64,000 nt of DNA from Chinchilla lanigera (lineage: Eukaryota > Chordata > Mammalia > Rodentia > Chinchillidae): NCBI RefSeq assembly GCF_000276665.1, contig NW_004955423.1, positions 10,577,482 to 10,641,481 on the forward strand, written 5' to 3'. This document shows positions 11,581 to 26,057 of this stretch, one piece after another (the stretch's first letter is position 1; each line of letters opens with the position of its first letter). The notes below the pieces were generated by a model. That model worked only from the letters and a program-made list of their open reading frames with translations. It had not been told where the DNA came from and searched no databases. Both the position numbers and the translations under genes were made by a program.

Positions 11581-14500
11581 CTATGGGGGGAGAGAAGGGA
11601 ATGGGGAGATTTGGATAAGTGTGTACATGCTAACACGGGTGTGGATGAGCATGTGAAAAGAGTTTAAGTACAGTATCAGGATCATAGTTGTAACAGTAGT
11701 TAAGATTTTATTTATTTTTTAAAAAATACATACAGAATTTTTTAATAATTAAAGTTACAGAGCTTCATTTGGACATTTTGTTCCCATTTCCAAATATCTA
11801 TAATTTTAGATAAATGAGTAGATAAATAAAACTGCTCCTGAACAAATGTATACATTAATTTCTTCCATTACAGTAATCATTTTATCATACAAGGTTATAC
11901 TTATACTATCTTGTGGTATAAGTTAAATACAAAAAATTTATTTTAAAAATAAACTAAATGTTGAAATTACTGATAGATGCCTGGGAAAATTGTATTTAAT
12001 TTTATTTTCAGCAGAAATGACCTTAAAGCTGTCTGAACACACAAACATTCAGAGATAGGGCAAGATTGAACTACACAGAAGATTAAGTTGCAATCAAGTA
12101 AATCCATTCAGGAAGCTAGAGCCAAAAAGCTATTGTAAACTGTTTCTAGCTTCTATACTTAAATTCCTAGTTCTTTTATAATTTTAATACTCATGTTAGA
12201 AAGAAATCTCAATTACTACAAAATCACTTACAGAATAAAATATTGGAGACAAGACAAATAAGTTTGTGAGAAACTTGAAAATGATAATGCTCTTCTGAAG
12301 AAAAACTCTTTTTAAAGACTTCGTTTTTCATTTTCTTTCTTATGAACTTCTAAGGTTTCCATGGAAATTTATATCATGTCAAAAGTGAGAAATAAAATGG
12401 AATAGCTATTTTTCCACCTCATAACTATCATGAGTAAAACATCCATCGCTCTTGCTGAAGGAAAGAAAAGACACCAAATTCATAATAATTCTTAACTTTT
12501 TCTTCATGATACTTTGCATCAAAGAAGACATAGATGGACTATAATAGAAAAGAGTAGGATGAAAACTTGAAATATTTTGACATGTGGTGATAATAGTCAT
12601 TTCTTCACAGTTCTTCATCAAATCATAACAAACAGCACATATTATGAGTAGCTCTGACAAATTTTAGTCCAAAAGAAGCTGCCTTCATTTTCTGTTTCCA
12701 ATCTTGTCCAGATGGATGAAAATCATTGAAACCACCTATAATATTCTCTTTATTAACCATAGATCTGGAGATGAAGTGTACTAGAAAACGTTTAGAGCTG
12801 GTCAGTGATGTGTAGAAGTAGACTACTGTGAATAAGGCTATAAATAATACTGTTTAAATGGAAAAGATATTCCATGAGCCAATTGGTTGGAGTCATTTAA
12901 ATATATTACATTATGCCTACCTCTTGGTAATTACACCAATTAGATCAGAGAACCATTTATCAGCATGCCAATTAAGTGGATTTTACAGTTTCTGGGACTT
13001 AAAAAAAGTCTAATTTAGGCAGGTCAAGCAACTCCCATGTTTATGGGCATGTTAGTTGACTCTTGATCATATAACAGAGCAATAATTTAGCCTGTGATTT
13101 CTACTCTTGGTACTAGGAGTTCAGCTAACAACAGGCATACTTTATTAATTCAGTGTGCTAAAACTTTAGCTAAAAAATACTGGCTTGGAATCTCAATTTT
13201 AAGTTTGTTTAAAAACCAATTTCAATAACGTTTTTCCTTCTTACTGATGCCTCAGTTTAAAGGTTAGTTCATTTAACGATTCTTGAGTTTTTAAATATGT
13301 AATTATAGTTTATTGGAATGTGTGAGTTTTTTAGTTCTCTTCACAAGATGCAGCAGATTAAATTAAGAATTAATTGACACTCAGTAACAATAGGAAAAAC
13401 CTTTTAAATGCTTATAATAAAAATAAAGATAAAAGGAGTCATTGTAATTATTTCTTAATTTTTGAAATCAAAAGAACTTTTCTAAAATGCCTTTATGACC
13501 TCTGATAAAGAACAGACATGATACTTAGATAACTGTTTTAATAATTCCTTAAAATGGTAAGAAATTATTTACAGTCACTCTGAGTGACTTTACATCTTTC
13601 AATGCAGAGCAAAGCATTATGCGGTAGAAAAGCAAACCTTCAACATTCACCTCCTTATTTATTCTTTAGAGTTGACATTTAGAACATTAAAATTATATAG
13701 CAATGAAAACATAATATATGAATAATTCTAAAATAGAAGAGTTGCTGAAGAAATTTCTAAAGCGTTCTGTAGCTGCTATCTATGCCGCTGATCGGCTCTA
13801 TATATGGGCTCTGCATTTATGGATTCTGGAAAAAATGTGTCTGTACTGAACATGTATAATTAAATAACCTATAAAATTGTAAACTAGTTCAAAAATGAAT
13901 TTGTTTATGAAAGTCTGAGAAAATGTATTATGTATATAGTCTGTGTAACAACTTCTTCTACATCTACATAACTTTTATGAGTCATGTAGACAAGAAAACT
14001 TTGAAGTCAATATATTTACTGTGAAGAGAGAAAGTTTAGTGGCTTTTTAATCAATTTAAACTAACTACATTAATTTCTAACCTGAGACCTAACATAGGAC
14101 AGAGTAAGGTAAATATGAGAGTCCAAAGTGGTACTGAAGGCCTTATTAGAAACAACAATCATTTTAGATTGTTAGGAGGCAGTAAGGAAAATGTCCAAGA
14201 GGAAATCATCATGCGTACATTCATCTATCCATTCATAACAAAGCGCAGAGACAGTTTGAACACTTCAAGATATGAGATGCAAAAGTCAGACTGGAGTCAA
14301 AGCTGAAAGCCTAGAATACCAGGTTGAAAGCAATTGCAAGAAAAAGTGAGAAATGGCAGTGGAGGATGGATATTGCCTCATTCATCACAGAACAGACCAC
14401 AGTGAACAATTCTATGGAAGAGTCATGTTGAAAGAATTTTGCCATCAAATGTTCACTGAATACCTACCATGTGCTGACTGCTGTAACTGCAAATTTTGGG

Positions 14501-14660
14501 CTATGAAGGGAGCCATAGAAATGAAAAGTAAAATGTTAGCCCCAAATCTTAGGGAAAAGGCAGACAAATGAGGAGGCAGTGAAAATAGTGCTATGGAAAC
14601 AGTTCAGAATATGATCAGAAAAGAGGTGAGTTTTGGTTATCTGCTGCAATAAAAAAGGAA
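11581..14660. other. Unassigned AT-rich intronic sequence
   Basis: I see no supported gene. Short open frames (for example 12406-12660 on the minus strand and 14115-14306 on the plus strand) lack motifs and flank only AT-rich DNA. A stretch near 14440-14560 vaguely resembles ancient mammalian repeat sequence. Confidence 0.45.
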
Positions 14661-14664
14661 CTTC

Positions 14665-14995
14665 AAAACAGTGCCTTTCTGGAAATTCATATGTGGAACT
14701 AATCCCCAGTACCTCACAAGGTGACTTTATTTGGAAAGAAAGTCTTGACAAATATAAAAAGTTAAAGCTACCTGTGTGGACAAGGAAATAAAAACAGGTA
14801 CACAGCAAATAATGATCCTATGAAGAGGAAAGAAGATGGCAAACTACATACCAAGGAGAGAGGACTCGGAAGAAACCAACCATTGATGATACTTTGATTT
14901 TAGAGTTCTAGTCTCTAGAACTGTGAGAAGAAAAGCTTGAGTTATATGAGCCACCCAGGATTGTATTATGTGAGCCCTAACAAACTAATACAAGT
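14665..14995 (+). mobile_element. MLT1-type MaLR LTR
   Basis: Sense MLT1 landmarks run in order: ggaaattcatatgtggaact, aatccccagtacctcacaag, gtgactttatttggaaagaa, ctctagaactgtgagaag, tgagccacccaggattgtat and gccctaacaaactaatacaa. It is degenerate, with no internal coding part. Confidence 0.75.
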
Positions 14996-14999
14996 GGTT

Positions 15000-17780
15000 T
15001 AGGAAGGTCATACTCATGTAATTTGCTCTCACATGTGAGAGTTGATGCAGTTATCCCAGTCTGTCATCTGAGGTCTCTCATGTGTTTGCAGTTAGACAGC
15101 CTCTAGCCTCCCCGTCTCTCTATCCCCATCCCTCTCCCTCCCACTCAGCCACCATTCCCCTTTCTGCCCCATGTGGCTCCTTCATTTTTATACACGGCAC
15201 CTGAAAATTCCCATAAATTTCTATTGTTTATATAGCACCTGAGTGTTCCTATAACGTGTCCTAAGAGAATCTACAGCTACTTGGCATTTTTTGACACAAA
15301 CTCAGAAGTTACATTGTCATCTTCATTGAAATGTTTGTGGAGATAGTCACAGATTCACAGGTTCAAGGGAACAATATATATTCTATCTCATGGAGGCCCA
15401 AAACATTTTCAGGCAAGTTTAAAAACCTCTGCTGCCTGTCCTCTGGCTAAAATTACTTACACTATTCCTATATACAAAGTATACTCATTCCTTCTTTCAG
15501 TCCCACAAAATTCTCATCTATTATGGCATCAGACTCAGTATTGAGGTCCAAGATCTCATCTGTTAAATCAAATCTGAGTAGAGATGAGGTCTGTGATATA
15601 ATTCTTTGGATAACCAGATAGCCATTCTACACAGTCTAAAACCTGTAAAGTCAAAAGTTCACTTAGTGCCCTCCCAAGGATGCATTCAGAGTGGGGGGAC
15701 AAGGCTAGGTTGGCTGCCATTTGAAGGGCCGGGGAAAGTAAGGGCCACACGGCAGACCCCTGCCCATCATGACTCTGTAACCCAGCGGGGCACATGCTGG
15801 CCATTCCTTCATTAGGTGTCAGTCCTGCTGAGGTTCTGTGATTCCCAGATCTGTTCTTTAATATTTTGGTTCTGATTTCTGAATCATCCTTCCTCTTCTG
15901 TACCATGAAATCTATGACTTAAGTATTTTTCTCAGCTTGCTATCTGTTTGTATGAATTCGAGCATCTGAAGGCTCTCTTCATTCTGTAATGTTTCTGCTC
16001 TTGTATTCTAAGCTGGCAGGACTACTCTGTAAGTAATTCTTTTTAAAAAGTTTGGGTTTGCTCCTGTATATAAATACTACGGGTATACAGCACCAGAAGG
16101 GGTAGCTCTGCTGATGTTGGGAAGATCTGTTTTCATGATGATTCATTCACACAGCTGGCAAGGGGTGCCATACCAAAGGGAAAGCTCAGCCAGGAGTGAG
16201 TGTTGGGAGCCCGGGTTCACTCAACATGTATCAGTCCATCTGGCCGGGGCTTTCTTGCTCAGTACCAAAGGTGATCATTTCCAAATGAGAAGGGTTGAGA
16301 AGGAGAAAAGATCAGTAGATGTCTCTTTACCACCTAGCCTTGGAAGTTGCAGGATTTTGCTACTGCCATCCTCCAAAAGAGCTAATACAGAAAGATCTGA
16401 GCAGCTTCAGAAGGATGGACATGAACTCAACTTGACAGAAGATTGGCAAGGTTTTAGAAGACAATGTGACTCTGAAACTCTTAGAGTCACGTTTAGAAAA
16501 CACGTTCTACCATAGTGAGCTTTGAAGATGTGTTTCTGTCTCAAAATGAATGTGTGTTTCAAGAAATGCTTGAGAGAGAACATTATTTTATCCTTATTAT
16601 ATGTAGTTATATAATTGAATATTACTAATGAATTATAAATCACTGTCAAATATTTTAAGGGATTATTAGGCTTCATTTCATTTAATGTTAACAATAATCA
16701 AAAGAGGTGGACATTATTATCATTCTTTTTGATAGATCAAGTAACCAAGGCTTAGAAATGCTAATTTGTCCTTTAATTACTGAAGTTCACACTAGTAGAG
16801 TAGTGCCCTGAGTATTTTCAACTGCTGATGGAACCATCCTGTAGAGATGAGCTTGAAGGTATGCTAAAAATGATGGACGGCTCTTCCAAAAATGTTCTTA
16901 GGTGGAAAAAAGGCAATGTGTTCCAGAGTGTAACTGGAGGATTTAGGCATAGCAGCAGAGAAAGTTCACCAGTTCTTACAGGTGGAAAGATAAATTTTAT
17001 TGACACCGATGGAGATAATCAGAGAGACTTGGTAATGATAAGAAAACACATCTTGTTTTATGATCGCATCCATTTTCTCAGGGAAATAAGAGACAAGAAC
17101 ATCAGCTGAGACAGGGCTACTGAAGTTTGATCTTTGAGCCATTAAATACCGACATTTGAGAGAGGATGGTGGAAACGGTAACAGAAGGCTCAGATGGTGC
17201 TCAGGGTCCAGTCGAGGCTTGTGGTCATGAACTTATTGAGAGCAGGCAGCAGAGTGAGATGCTTTTCCTCAGCCTCGTCCATGCGGGGTTCCAAAGCAAA
17301 AAAGGTGGTGCACTGACATTTAACCAGTGTTGGGTTTTCCAGATTAGTATGAACCAGGTAAAAAGATGAATAAATTAAGACAATATCAAAATAATGTTAG
17401 TGATCAGCCTCCCAGTCTAAGATGACGTGAAATCTGAGGCATGAGACACGCTGAACACAAAAAAAGTAGAGTACTAATGGAGTGAAAGAATTTTTGGTAG
17501 AAAGTATAATAAGTATCTAATGCAAGTGCCTAAATCTTATTCTTTCCCTTACCCTCATTTTTTGGATCAACTTCCAAATGAAAGTGCACTCTTTTTTGCC
17601 GAAGGAAATTCCTTTTCTCTGCAAGCTAGAAGCGCAGGAGAATTAACACAACTGTGAGTCAACTGCAACCAAAGACTGATAGTTTGGGTGTATAAATTTT
17701 CCTTTTCATTCTAACTTCCCTTCTCCTTGGATTTGATATATCTGAATTGTGTCTGTACCCTTTCTTAGATTGCTCCAGTC
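15000..17780. other. Unassigned sequence with several long chance frames
   Basis: This holds open frames of 112 residues (15568-15906, minus) and 133 residues (16114-16515, plus), among others. None has a recognisable domain, and several overlap each other on opposite strands, so I do not call genes. GC content is locally higher around 15650-15820. A MIR-like piece lies at about 16670-16790. Confidence 0.4.
16668..16790 (-). repeat. MIR-like ancient SINE
   Basis: The plus strand contains gtggacattattatcattct and caagtaaccaaggcttagaa, a degenerate reverse MIR pattern. The match is weak at both ends. Confidence 0.42.
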
Positions 17781-18049
17781 AGATTATTTTCAGTTCTTGG
17801 ATGGGAACTTATTTGCTAATGTATCTTGAACTCTCTCCCATCCCTGGTGTTTCCTGAGATCATCTTCCAGATAAATTTTGTCCTTGTCAAAGTAATTATA
17901 TTTAAATCCTTGTCTCCAGGCCTGCTTTGGGGTGAATCCAAATAAGGAAACCCATATTCTATGGAATTCTTCACTGAACTCATCCTTTGAGCCCTTAAAT
18001 TCCCATCGTAACACTTCTCAAAACTTATCTGTTCTTCATACTTAGACAT

Positions 18050-21000
18050 CCTACATTAGGCTGTGTTCCCTGTAAGAGAAAGGGATGTCTAAGGTCTTCA
18101 CGGTTCCTTCTCCTACTATAGAACATAATAGGAACCAGTTGAATATATTGTAAATTTATTAAATGGGACAAAAATTAGTAATCTTTTCGACTGATGATTG
18201 GAAATATCTTTTTAATTCATAGAGACAAAAGTAGATTGGGTTTAGTATACTACAAATATTATTGAAAATCCACAGTACAGTGTCAATGAGAAAATGTTCA
18301 CTAGCTAGAATATTGTATATCACTAGTTTTAGACTGTTATATATGAGAGAAGAGCATAATATATTATCTCCCCAGATGCATATTTAAAATTTAAGGAGTT
18401 CAGAAGTTGAACACATCATTTCTTATTAAACTTTTTATTCTCTGTTACTTTGTTATCAGCAGCAAAGAAAATTTTAAAAAGTTTTAAATTCTTTTTTGCA
18501 TTATAAACACCTAGTATAGAAGGTGAGTGTATAAATATTCATAGGGTAAATATTTTTGGTGACAAGAGATTATCATTTTAAAATAAATTATGGTTGGCAC
18601 TCGATTAAACCAGTTTTTAAGTCATGCAATGAAAGCATAGCAATAAAGCTCTTCACAGTGTTTAAAATTGTGATTTGACAATCATCTAAGTAACTTCTAT
18701 TTATATACCTGCTTGCTGCTACTAATTATTTTATAAAGTTCAATTAGTATGATGGATAAACATCACAATCATTGTGTGACTTAACTGAACACCATAGTAG
18801 CTAGGCTACAGATATATTTGTGATGGATCCTATTTGCATTTGCAAATCTCAACAACTGCTCAAGTGTCTGCTTTCTAGCAATTAGGCAGCTGCTACTTAA
18901 AATCAATAGTGGTAAACTCTAGTTGTGTTTGGTTTGGGAAACTAAGTGTTGTCCTGTGCCGCATTCTGGTACTTTGCAGTGTATTAATGAACCCACTCTG
19001 CTTCACGCTGTTGTACCACAGCTTCCCGGCTCCATTTACTCCTCAGCTGGCTATTGTATTACTTCATTTATTTTGTTTTCAGCCTTTGTCTTTTTCCCAG
19101 GCTTTAGCTTTCAGTAGTTTTGAGTTTCCCTTGTCAAGAGTTAATTCGCAATCTTTAAAATGCATAGCTATGGAGTTTGATGTGGTGGAAATACGTTGGA
19201 TAATTTATTACCAAAAACCGTGTGTGAAATGTTCAGGAGTTCTATTTGAATTTCCCAAATAGTTGGGGAAGTAGTTTCATGGAGGGCACAAGGCATGTAT
19301 GATAAAAATTGGCAAGTGAGTGGACATTAATTTACTGCAAAGATAACAGCAGTTAAACGGACTCCTGTACAGTTTAACAATCAGTACAATAAAACGATCA
19401 GTTTTAAGTGATGAGCTGCATCTGTGTGCTACTAGCAGAAATATGTACAAAATATTCCTATATCAAGTATCCTGTATGGACTGTTTTGTGATTAGTGGCT
19501 CATTTTTAACCTAAAATTTTATCTTGTTAGGGTACCTATGTAAAATTTCAGCATATAAAATTATTTTGTGCAGCAGAAACAATTGGATAACAAATAGAAA
19601 TGAAGTTAACCTGAATGCCATTAGAACAATGCTGTACAATTTTTATAGACACTGTGATCTTCCCTACCAGTGTATCTATGCACATCTGCCAACCTCCAAA
19701 ATTCTGCATGTCTTTTAAGTCTCTGCACAAAATACCTGCTTATCTCAGGGAAAATGAGGCAATCTATCCTTTCTCCTTTATTCCACTGTATTGCATCTCT
19801 GGAAGACAGAATGATACAAGTCATGGGAATACATATTTGCTATGGGTTTTAGTAGAATATCAAATGCTCAGCTTTGCAACTTTCTAACTTGGTTAAATCT
19901 ATATCTGAAGAGGCTATGTTGTATTTTCTCAACAATTCCATGATTTTTTTCATCATTGCAGTAACTAAATTAATATTCCTAAAGGCATTGCTTTGTAGAC
20001 GTATCTCATAAACTCTCCTTAATCATTTCACTTTAATCGAGCCTTTGGGCTTCATCCTCTTCGCATATTCTTGTAACTTTATCACCTGAAGACTGACTAC
20101 TTTTCTCCCAGATCTTCAACATTTTCCCTAAGGCTGCTGTATAAGTTAACCTTAAAGTACTAAGCAGACACAGACAACAACTTCTTTTCTGCAAAACTTT
20201 TAAGTAGTTGTCACAGAAGAGTTTTGACTGTTATTACAAAACCAGTTTTAATGGCCAGTACATCAAAATAAGATGGTACCTGCTGACAGAATACCCTTTG
20301 AAATATATAGATACATTTCTTTGTTTATGTCATGTCTGCATTTACCTTCTATACCTTAAGCATGTTCAATAGAACATGAAGAACTTAAAGAAAACAGGTG
20401 TTTCTTGTGTACAAATAAACTGTCTTTTGTGACTTTTAGTTGTCTTGGGTTTAAAGCATTCAAAGCCTTATGGACATAGTCTCTTCAAAGCATATCAGTC
20501 TTTCTCATTAGGTGTTTAAGGGTAGAGATGCAGGAGTATCTTTCAACAGTGAATGTAGTAACTGGGAAAAGAGCCCACTCTATTTTCTTCAGTGATAGAT
20601 CAAACTACAAGATTATGAAATGTATGGACCTGAGTGACTAAAAAATAATGTATATTATGCTTTATATGTCAAAAACTTAACTTGGTAGGAATTAAGTGTT
20701 TTCTTATGACTAAAGGTTAAAAGCTTTCCACTAACAATGTCAGGATGAATAAACAAGCCTAAATCCTTAAATTTGGGTTGGAGTCTAAATAACAATTTAA
20801 TCTTACTATAAAATCATAGAATGAAAAATTAACTTTTAGGTGTTTTTAATCAAATTCTCTCTACCCCCTATATACATCAATAGTTGGAATTTGGAAAGTT
20901 TCTTATGTAGAAATATGTCTCATTTTTAATCAGCTGCTCCATAGTGCAGAGGTGGATGTGGGAGGAGTGACTGATTTGCTGACGCTTTAGAGTGTAGAAA

Positions 21001-21650
21001 AGCACAAATATAAATGTGAAATTACCTGAAGTGATGAAAATTTCTATAAGCAAAACAATGACTTTCATTAGGTACAGTAATTTGAAGAATTCAGGAAGTG
21101 GGGACATGGCTTTGAGTGATTAGACTTGCAAAGGAAGATAGAAGCATAACTTAGAAGTGTATTTATTTAGCTTGAGTGAGGTCATAGCTAGTAATCTTAC
21201 AGTTTCTTTATGAATGTGAGTTTGTTGCAGTCTAGAATACTGTCACAACATGAAGCATGAGTTGTAGGTGTGCATGTGGGTGTGTAAATGTGATCATCTC
21301 TGACTGTAGGTGGGTGTGTGGTTCCATTGTATTCACTTACTGAAACTTGGCACCTGCCACACCAACCACTTCGACCCTTATTTCCATCTACATCAGCATG
21401 GGGTTATTTTGAAGTTTATAGACCTGGCTTATAAGGTAATTCTGGTTTTAGTAAACATCATATAACTGAGACGCAGAGTTGGAAATAAAAGGTAAATATT
21501 GAGTCAGGAATAGGTTAATAGAAATAGAGAATTCAAGAATTCATTTAAAGTTGTATAAGTACTAGAAATAGCAAAAATTTACATGTAATAAAAATAGAAA
21601 AACGAGTATAAAATATACTGGGATTACTTTGAGGTGGTGAAAATAAGGGT
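18050..21650. other. Unassigned AT-rich intronic sequence
   Basis: No supported gene or RNA. Overlapping open frames at 18909-19262 and 19524-19887 lie on both strands and in several frames at once, with no motif. I regard them as chance. Confidence 0.45.
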
Positions 21651-21651
21651 G

Positions 21652-22020
21652 ATATTTTATTTTTTATTTTAAAGATAAAAGGAGGGAAACATTAACAGAC
21701 ATACAACATTTTACAACATCACAAGCACAGTACAGACAATACAGAGTTACAAACAAAGTGGTAGGGAATTAACAATGGTGGTTGTATTACATATTGATAT
21801 CTTCAAAGTGGCTTCTCATGAAAACACATATAGACATTCAATACTGGTCAACCAAAGACTCATTGACAGTTTCTTTCAGCATAGAAATAGAAGACAGAAG
21901 AACAACCATGTTAACTATCCTGTATATACATACATACAAAATTTCTCCTTCTTTCCCTTCTCTTTTCCCCCATCCCAGTTGCCCTTTACTCTTCAGCGGT
22001 TTCTTATCATTTCACAGTTA
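21652..22020 (-). mobile_element. L1 3' UTR fragment (subfamily A), minus strand
   Basis: After a T-rich start it carries aaagtggtagggaattaaca, atattgatatcttcaaagtg, ctcattgacagtttctttca and ctttcccttctcttttcccc. These are the reverse complement of the plus-strand L1 end at 37708-38290, base for base over long runs. The matching minus-strand copy at about 33370 is more diverged. Confidence 0.88.
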
Positions 22021-25000
22021 AGGGTGATATTTTAAAATTCAACATTTTCCAAGATTTTGCGTAATAAGTGTATATTAATTTTAAAGTGGAAAAAAAATCA
22101 CTTTATTTTAGTAGAGGGATTAACCAGGTAAAAATTATTGACAGCTAAAAATATTAACTATATTTTAAAAGTTTTGTTATGCACTGAAAAGCACCCTGGA
22201 ATACACACTGGAGACTCCCATGTAAGTACACACACGTGTCATCCTCTACCCAGATATACACACTGAATAATGGAAGTCACTGGTCCATTTGACTGCTAAT
22301 GTCTCCAGAAGTTCTGGAGTACTTAAACTTCATTTAAATACAGCCACTTAAGCAAGATAGGGGAACATTTAAAGCTAAAATGCCAAGAAATCACTTCTCT
22401 TGGCATAAAGTGGCTTCAGGCAGGAAGCACCCCAAAAGGAATTGGGGATGGCCCATTATATGCATTTCTTATTAGAATGTGTCCTGATTTGCTTCTATTA
22501 GTGAACAACGGTAATATCCTCATCTGTGAATATTTATACATATGCACGCTTTCTTTCTTAATCAAAGAGAAGTTTGAAATACCTTGATGAAAAAATTTTA
22601 AAGATAATAAAGACTCTAAGATAAAAATAAAGTTGAGGAAAGTTTTATCTGGAAAGGATCAAGATTGAGTATTCACTTTGATATTTATATTACAAAACTA
22701 TGCTCCCCTTTCTAAGAAATATCAATAATTTGTTCAAATTATACATTTATCACTAGTGATCTTTGGTGACTACAGGTGATTTATTTTTTATATGCAAATG
22801 TTATTTTTAAGTGCTATTATGTGCCCATATTCTATCATAATAAGAGTGAATGTGTCTTAAATTTTACTTACACATTTTAGGTAATTACTGTAAAATCAAA
22901 CCTGTTTGCCATTCCAGCTTTGCTTTATTTTGGTAGCTACATAGCCCTTGCCTCTAATGTTTAGTGCTGGCCTTAGGCTTCTGCTGCACTAGAATTCTAT
23001 AATCATAATTCTTTTTAAAAAGTCCCATTGGAGAGTAGTCTCCTGTCCATCATCCCTGGCTTGGAAAGGACACAATGCTGGTGTTGTCCTCACCAGCTCC
23101 TCCCTTATTGATTTAGTAAATGGAGAAGTCTCCAGGCTCTCTTTGGGAAAAGAGGTCAGACAGTAAATAAATTCAATCTAGCATGTCCACTTCTCTAAGC
23201 ATTTTGAGGCTTTTTGCACTGTTCTGCTGAGGCAGTTCCAGTATCTCCCTCAGTTTACTGGAAACCAGCATGTTTTCTGAACTTTGGGAGTCATCTCAGC
23301 AGTAAACCAAGATAAGCTCCAGGTGTCTTTTCCAGTATGTTGGATTTAAGTCATTAACTTGTTCTTTGTAATTACAAACTCTCCCTTGTATAATATAACC
23401 TTATGCTCTGTGAGTCAACCAATACAGGTATATTGGCACCATTCACTGAGTGTTCTTAAAATCCTTTCTTGGGACTCCATCAGTCCACACTTGCAAGAAC
23501 CTATACTTCGGGGGAAGAATAATGTTTCCTATCCTAAGAGTTTACTAAACTTTAAAGTAATTCTTAGTCTAAAACTAATTTAAAGGAGATGAAAAGAAAT
23601 CTTCAAAAGAGCTATTACCAACATGAGAATGATTATCTCAGTTTGGACCTCTGAAACATCTCTATGAAAGGCAAGGCTATTCCTCCAAAAAGGGGTGTGG
23701 GCTAACTCTGCAACCTGGGAGGGCCCAAGAGAATCAGGAGATTCAACATTCTTAAGAGTAGCCCCTCAGGAGTTCCCATCCAGGTAGCCAGGGCCTTTTA
23801 CACCTATATGCTTTCTAAAGGATAGGATGCATATTCATACTAAGAAGCATGTTTCCTCCCTAATTCAGGTTCTCTTCCATTATAGACTTAAGCTTAGTAA
23901 AAAATTGTGAGTGAAATTTATATTATTGCAAATAATGAAGCTGGACAATTATGCTTTTTTCTCAAATATCAGTAGTAGTACATAGAAGCCATGTCTTAAA
24001 CTTAGCAAACAAAAAGATACTTTTCAAAAAAATGTCAAAATACTGATTGGGCAGAACTATTATAAGAATTAATGTATTCAAAAATTATTTAGCGAATGCC
24101 TTTTCAAAGGTGAGATACACAGATGCATGGACAGAGCTCCTACCATCAGGCACATAATGGTGATCAACTAGTACAAATCCATTCTTATTATTAACTTAAG
24201 CAAGATATTGAATTTAAAGAATTTTAAAGAGTTTAATTTAATAATGAAATTTGGTATGGACTATTAATAAATAAAAATTAAATCACGAATAACACATAAA
24301 TGCAATAACACAGAGAACTTTTGCTCAGAAATACACTAATGATCCACATTTTGGAACATCACATCCTGAGAAACCAACATTCCTGAGTTGCATCAACTGA
24401 TATAAAAGACTTGGATTCATTCATGGCACAGCTCCATGCACTGAGGACACGGTGATGTACTAAATAGAATAAACTCTGTGCCTTTCTCCATTTTATGCAA
24501 ATTTCAGTTGTAGCTATAGCTTCATCATGATTATACCTAATGATGTAAATAATTTATTTTTCTTTATATCTTCTTGTATTGTTATGCATGAATATTTATA
24601 CAGATAATCTTATTAGAAATTGCTTTTACTCTTTCTTTACACAAAATATGGACTGATGTATTTTTATCATCATGCGTACTGCTGTTATTCTTGAATTTAA
24701 TTTCAGGATTGCAGTGAAAGCGCTCCAAATTATTTACTCTAACAGAAGAAATTAAGACTTATGGAACTGATAACAACTGCACTGAAGCAAACGTATTCTT
24801 ACAGTTAGAAAGTGATGAGGTCCCAAGTACCCTTTAGATGGATATCGCCCTTTACATTCTGGAAGGTACGTCCTTGTATCTTTAGAAACACATAATGCCC
24901 ACTAAAAATAAATATGCTTCACCTCCAAAGTCACTTAATCATCAGCTAGAAAATATAAACATTTATGAAGTCTCTTAACCAGAAAAGATCAATGTTGGGA

Positions 25001-25289
25001 AATTATATCTCTGAAATGTTAATTCTCCACAGCTTTGTAGGAAGAAAAGTATCCAGTGCCACACTGCCAATTCGCCACTCCTTTTTCTTCATCTACAGAG
25101 ACTGTTCACAATTCTCAAGTCTCTCTGTGGCCTACTTCCTTTATAACCCTAAGATCTGCACAACCATTTCTTAATTGGAGTTCTTCATTTGCATATTAGC
25201 AAATACCCCAGATTCCAAGTGGAACTCATTCCAGTTCTTATTCTCTCTTTTTTGTGTGTATGTTTACTTAGGTAAACAGTGAACAGTGA
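22021..25289. other. Unassigned AT-rich intronic sequence
   Basis: No gene supported. Short open frames such as 23359-23583 and 24965-25174 have no recognisable motif. Confidence 0.45.
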
Positions 25290-25900
25290 AAAAATCCTGG
25301 ATGCCTGCCTTTCATACATATCCAATCTATCTCCTAATCTGCTGTGAAACTATCGCCACACTAGTCTCATGGTCACCACCCTATTTCAGAAAAGCACCGG
25401 TTTTAGAGTACATGACCATTAAAACTTCAACATTTCCTACCTTCTTAACAATCTGATCTTGCTTACTTTTTATCCATTTTCTTCTTTGTAGCATTCAGAG
25501 TAATTTTTCTAGAAAGAGCATCTGGTTATATTTTATCCACACTAAAACCTCTTCAGTGGTATTATATCAGCTCTGAATTAGAGTTCAAATTCTGAAATAG
25601 GTTGGCATTTAATTCTCAAATTTTCTGCTATCCAATTCAAAAATTCTGTACTCATAAACTCTTACTCCTTGTTCAGACTTCCTTGGGTTATTGCTTCTGT
25701 CATGGATTCATCTCTGATCCCTACCCAATTCTAAGATCAATACCCTTGCTATGCACTGGCAAAGCACGCCAACCTACTGTCCTTGAAGTGCTGGTCACAA
25801 CGTATAGCAACTGGCATTCCATCTCCCCAACTTGCCTTGCTTGCCTCCGTATCCTGATCCTAAATTCAGTTGTGAGTATAATAGTTGCCCCCAAAATGTT
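25290..25900 (+). repeat. L2 LINE fragment
   Basis: Sense L2 landmarks are visible: cattcagagtaatttttcta and taaaacctcttcagtggtat, the equivalents of the L2 'cagagtgatcttt' and 'aaacccttcagtggctt' segments. Further weak L2-like text follows. It is ancient and degenerate. Confidence 0.55.
25337..25398 (+). repeat. 62-bp local duplication, copy 1
   Basis: Begins atctgctgtgaaactatcgc and ends ttcagaaaagcacc. It matches copy 2 at 26058-26119 with 3 mismatches in 62 bp and no indel. Here it sits inside L2-like sequence. Confidence 0.9.
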
Positions 25901-26057
25901 AGTCAATAAATAACAGTTATTGTTGACTAGTAATGTATATTCAACTGTAACATTTTATATTTTGAAGTATACAAAAGAGTAACTCTTTTAATGAAGACTT
26001 TATTTTTTTAATAATTTAAGGTTTATAGAAAAATTGTGCAGAAAGTACAGTTCTCTT

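Noticed and set aside
16114..16515. 133-residue plus-strand frame
   Set aside because: No recognisable domain and ordinary composition; probably chance in a slightly GC-richer patch.
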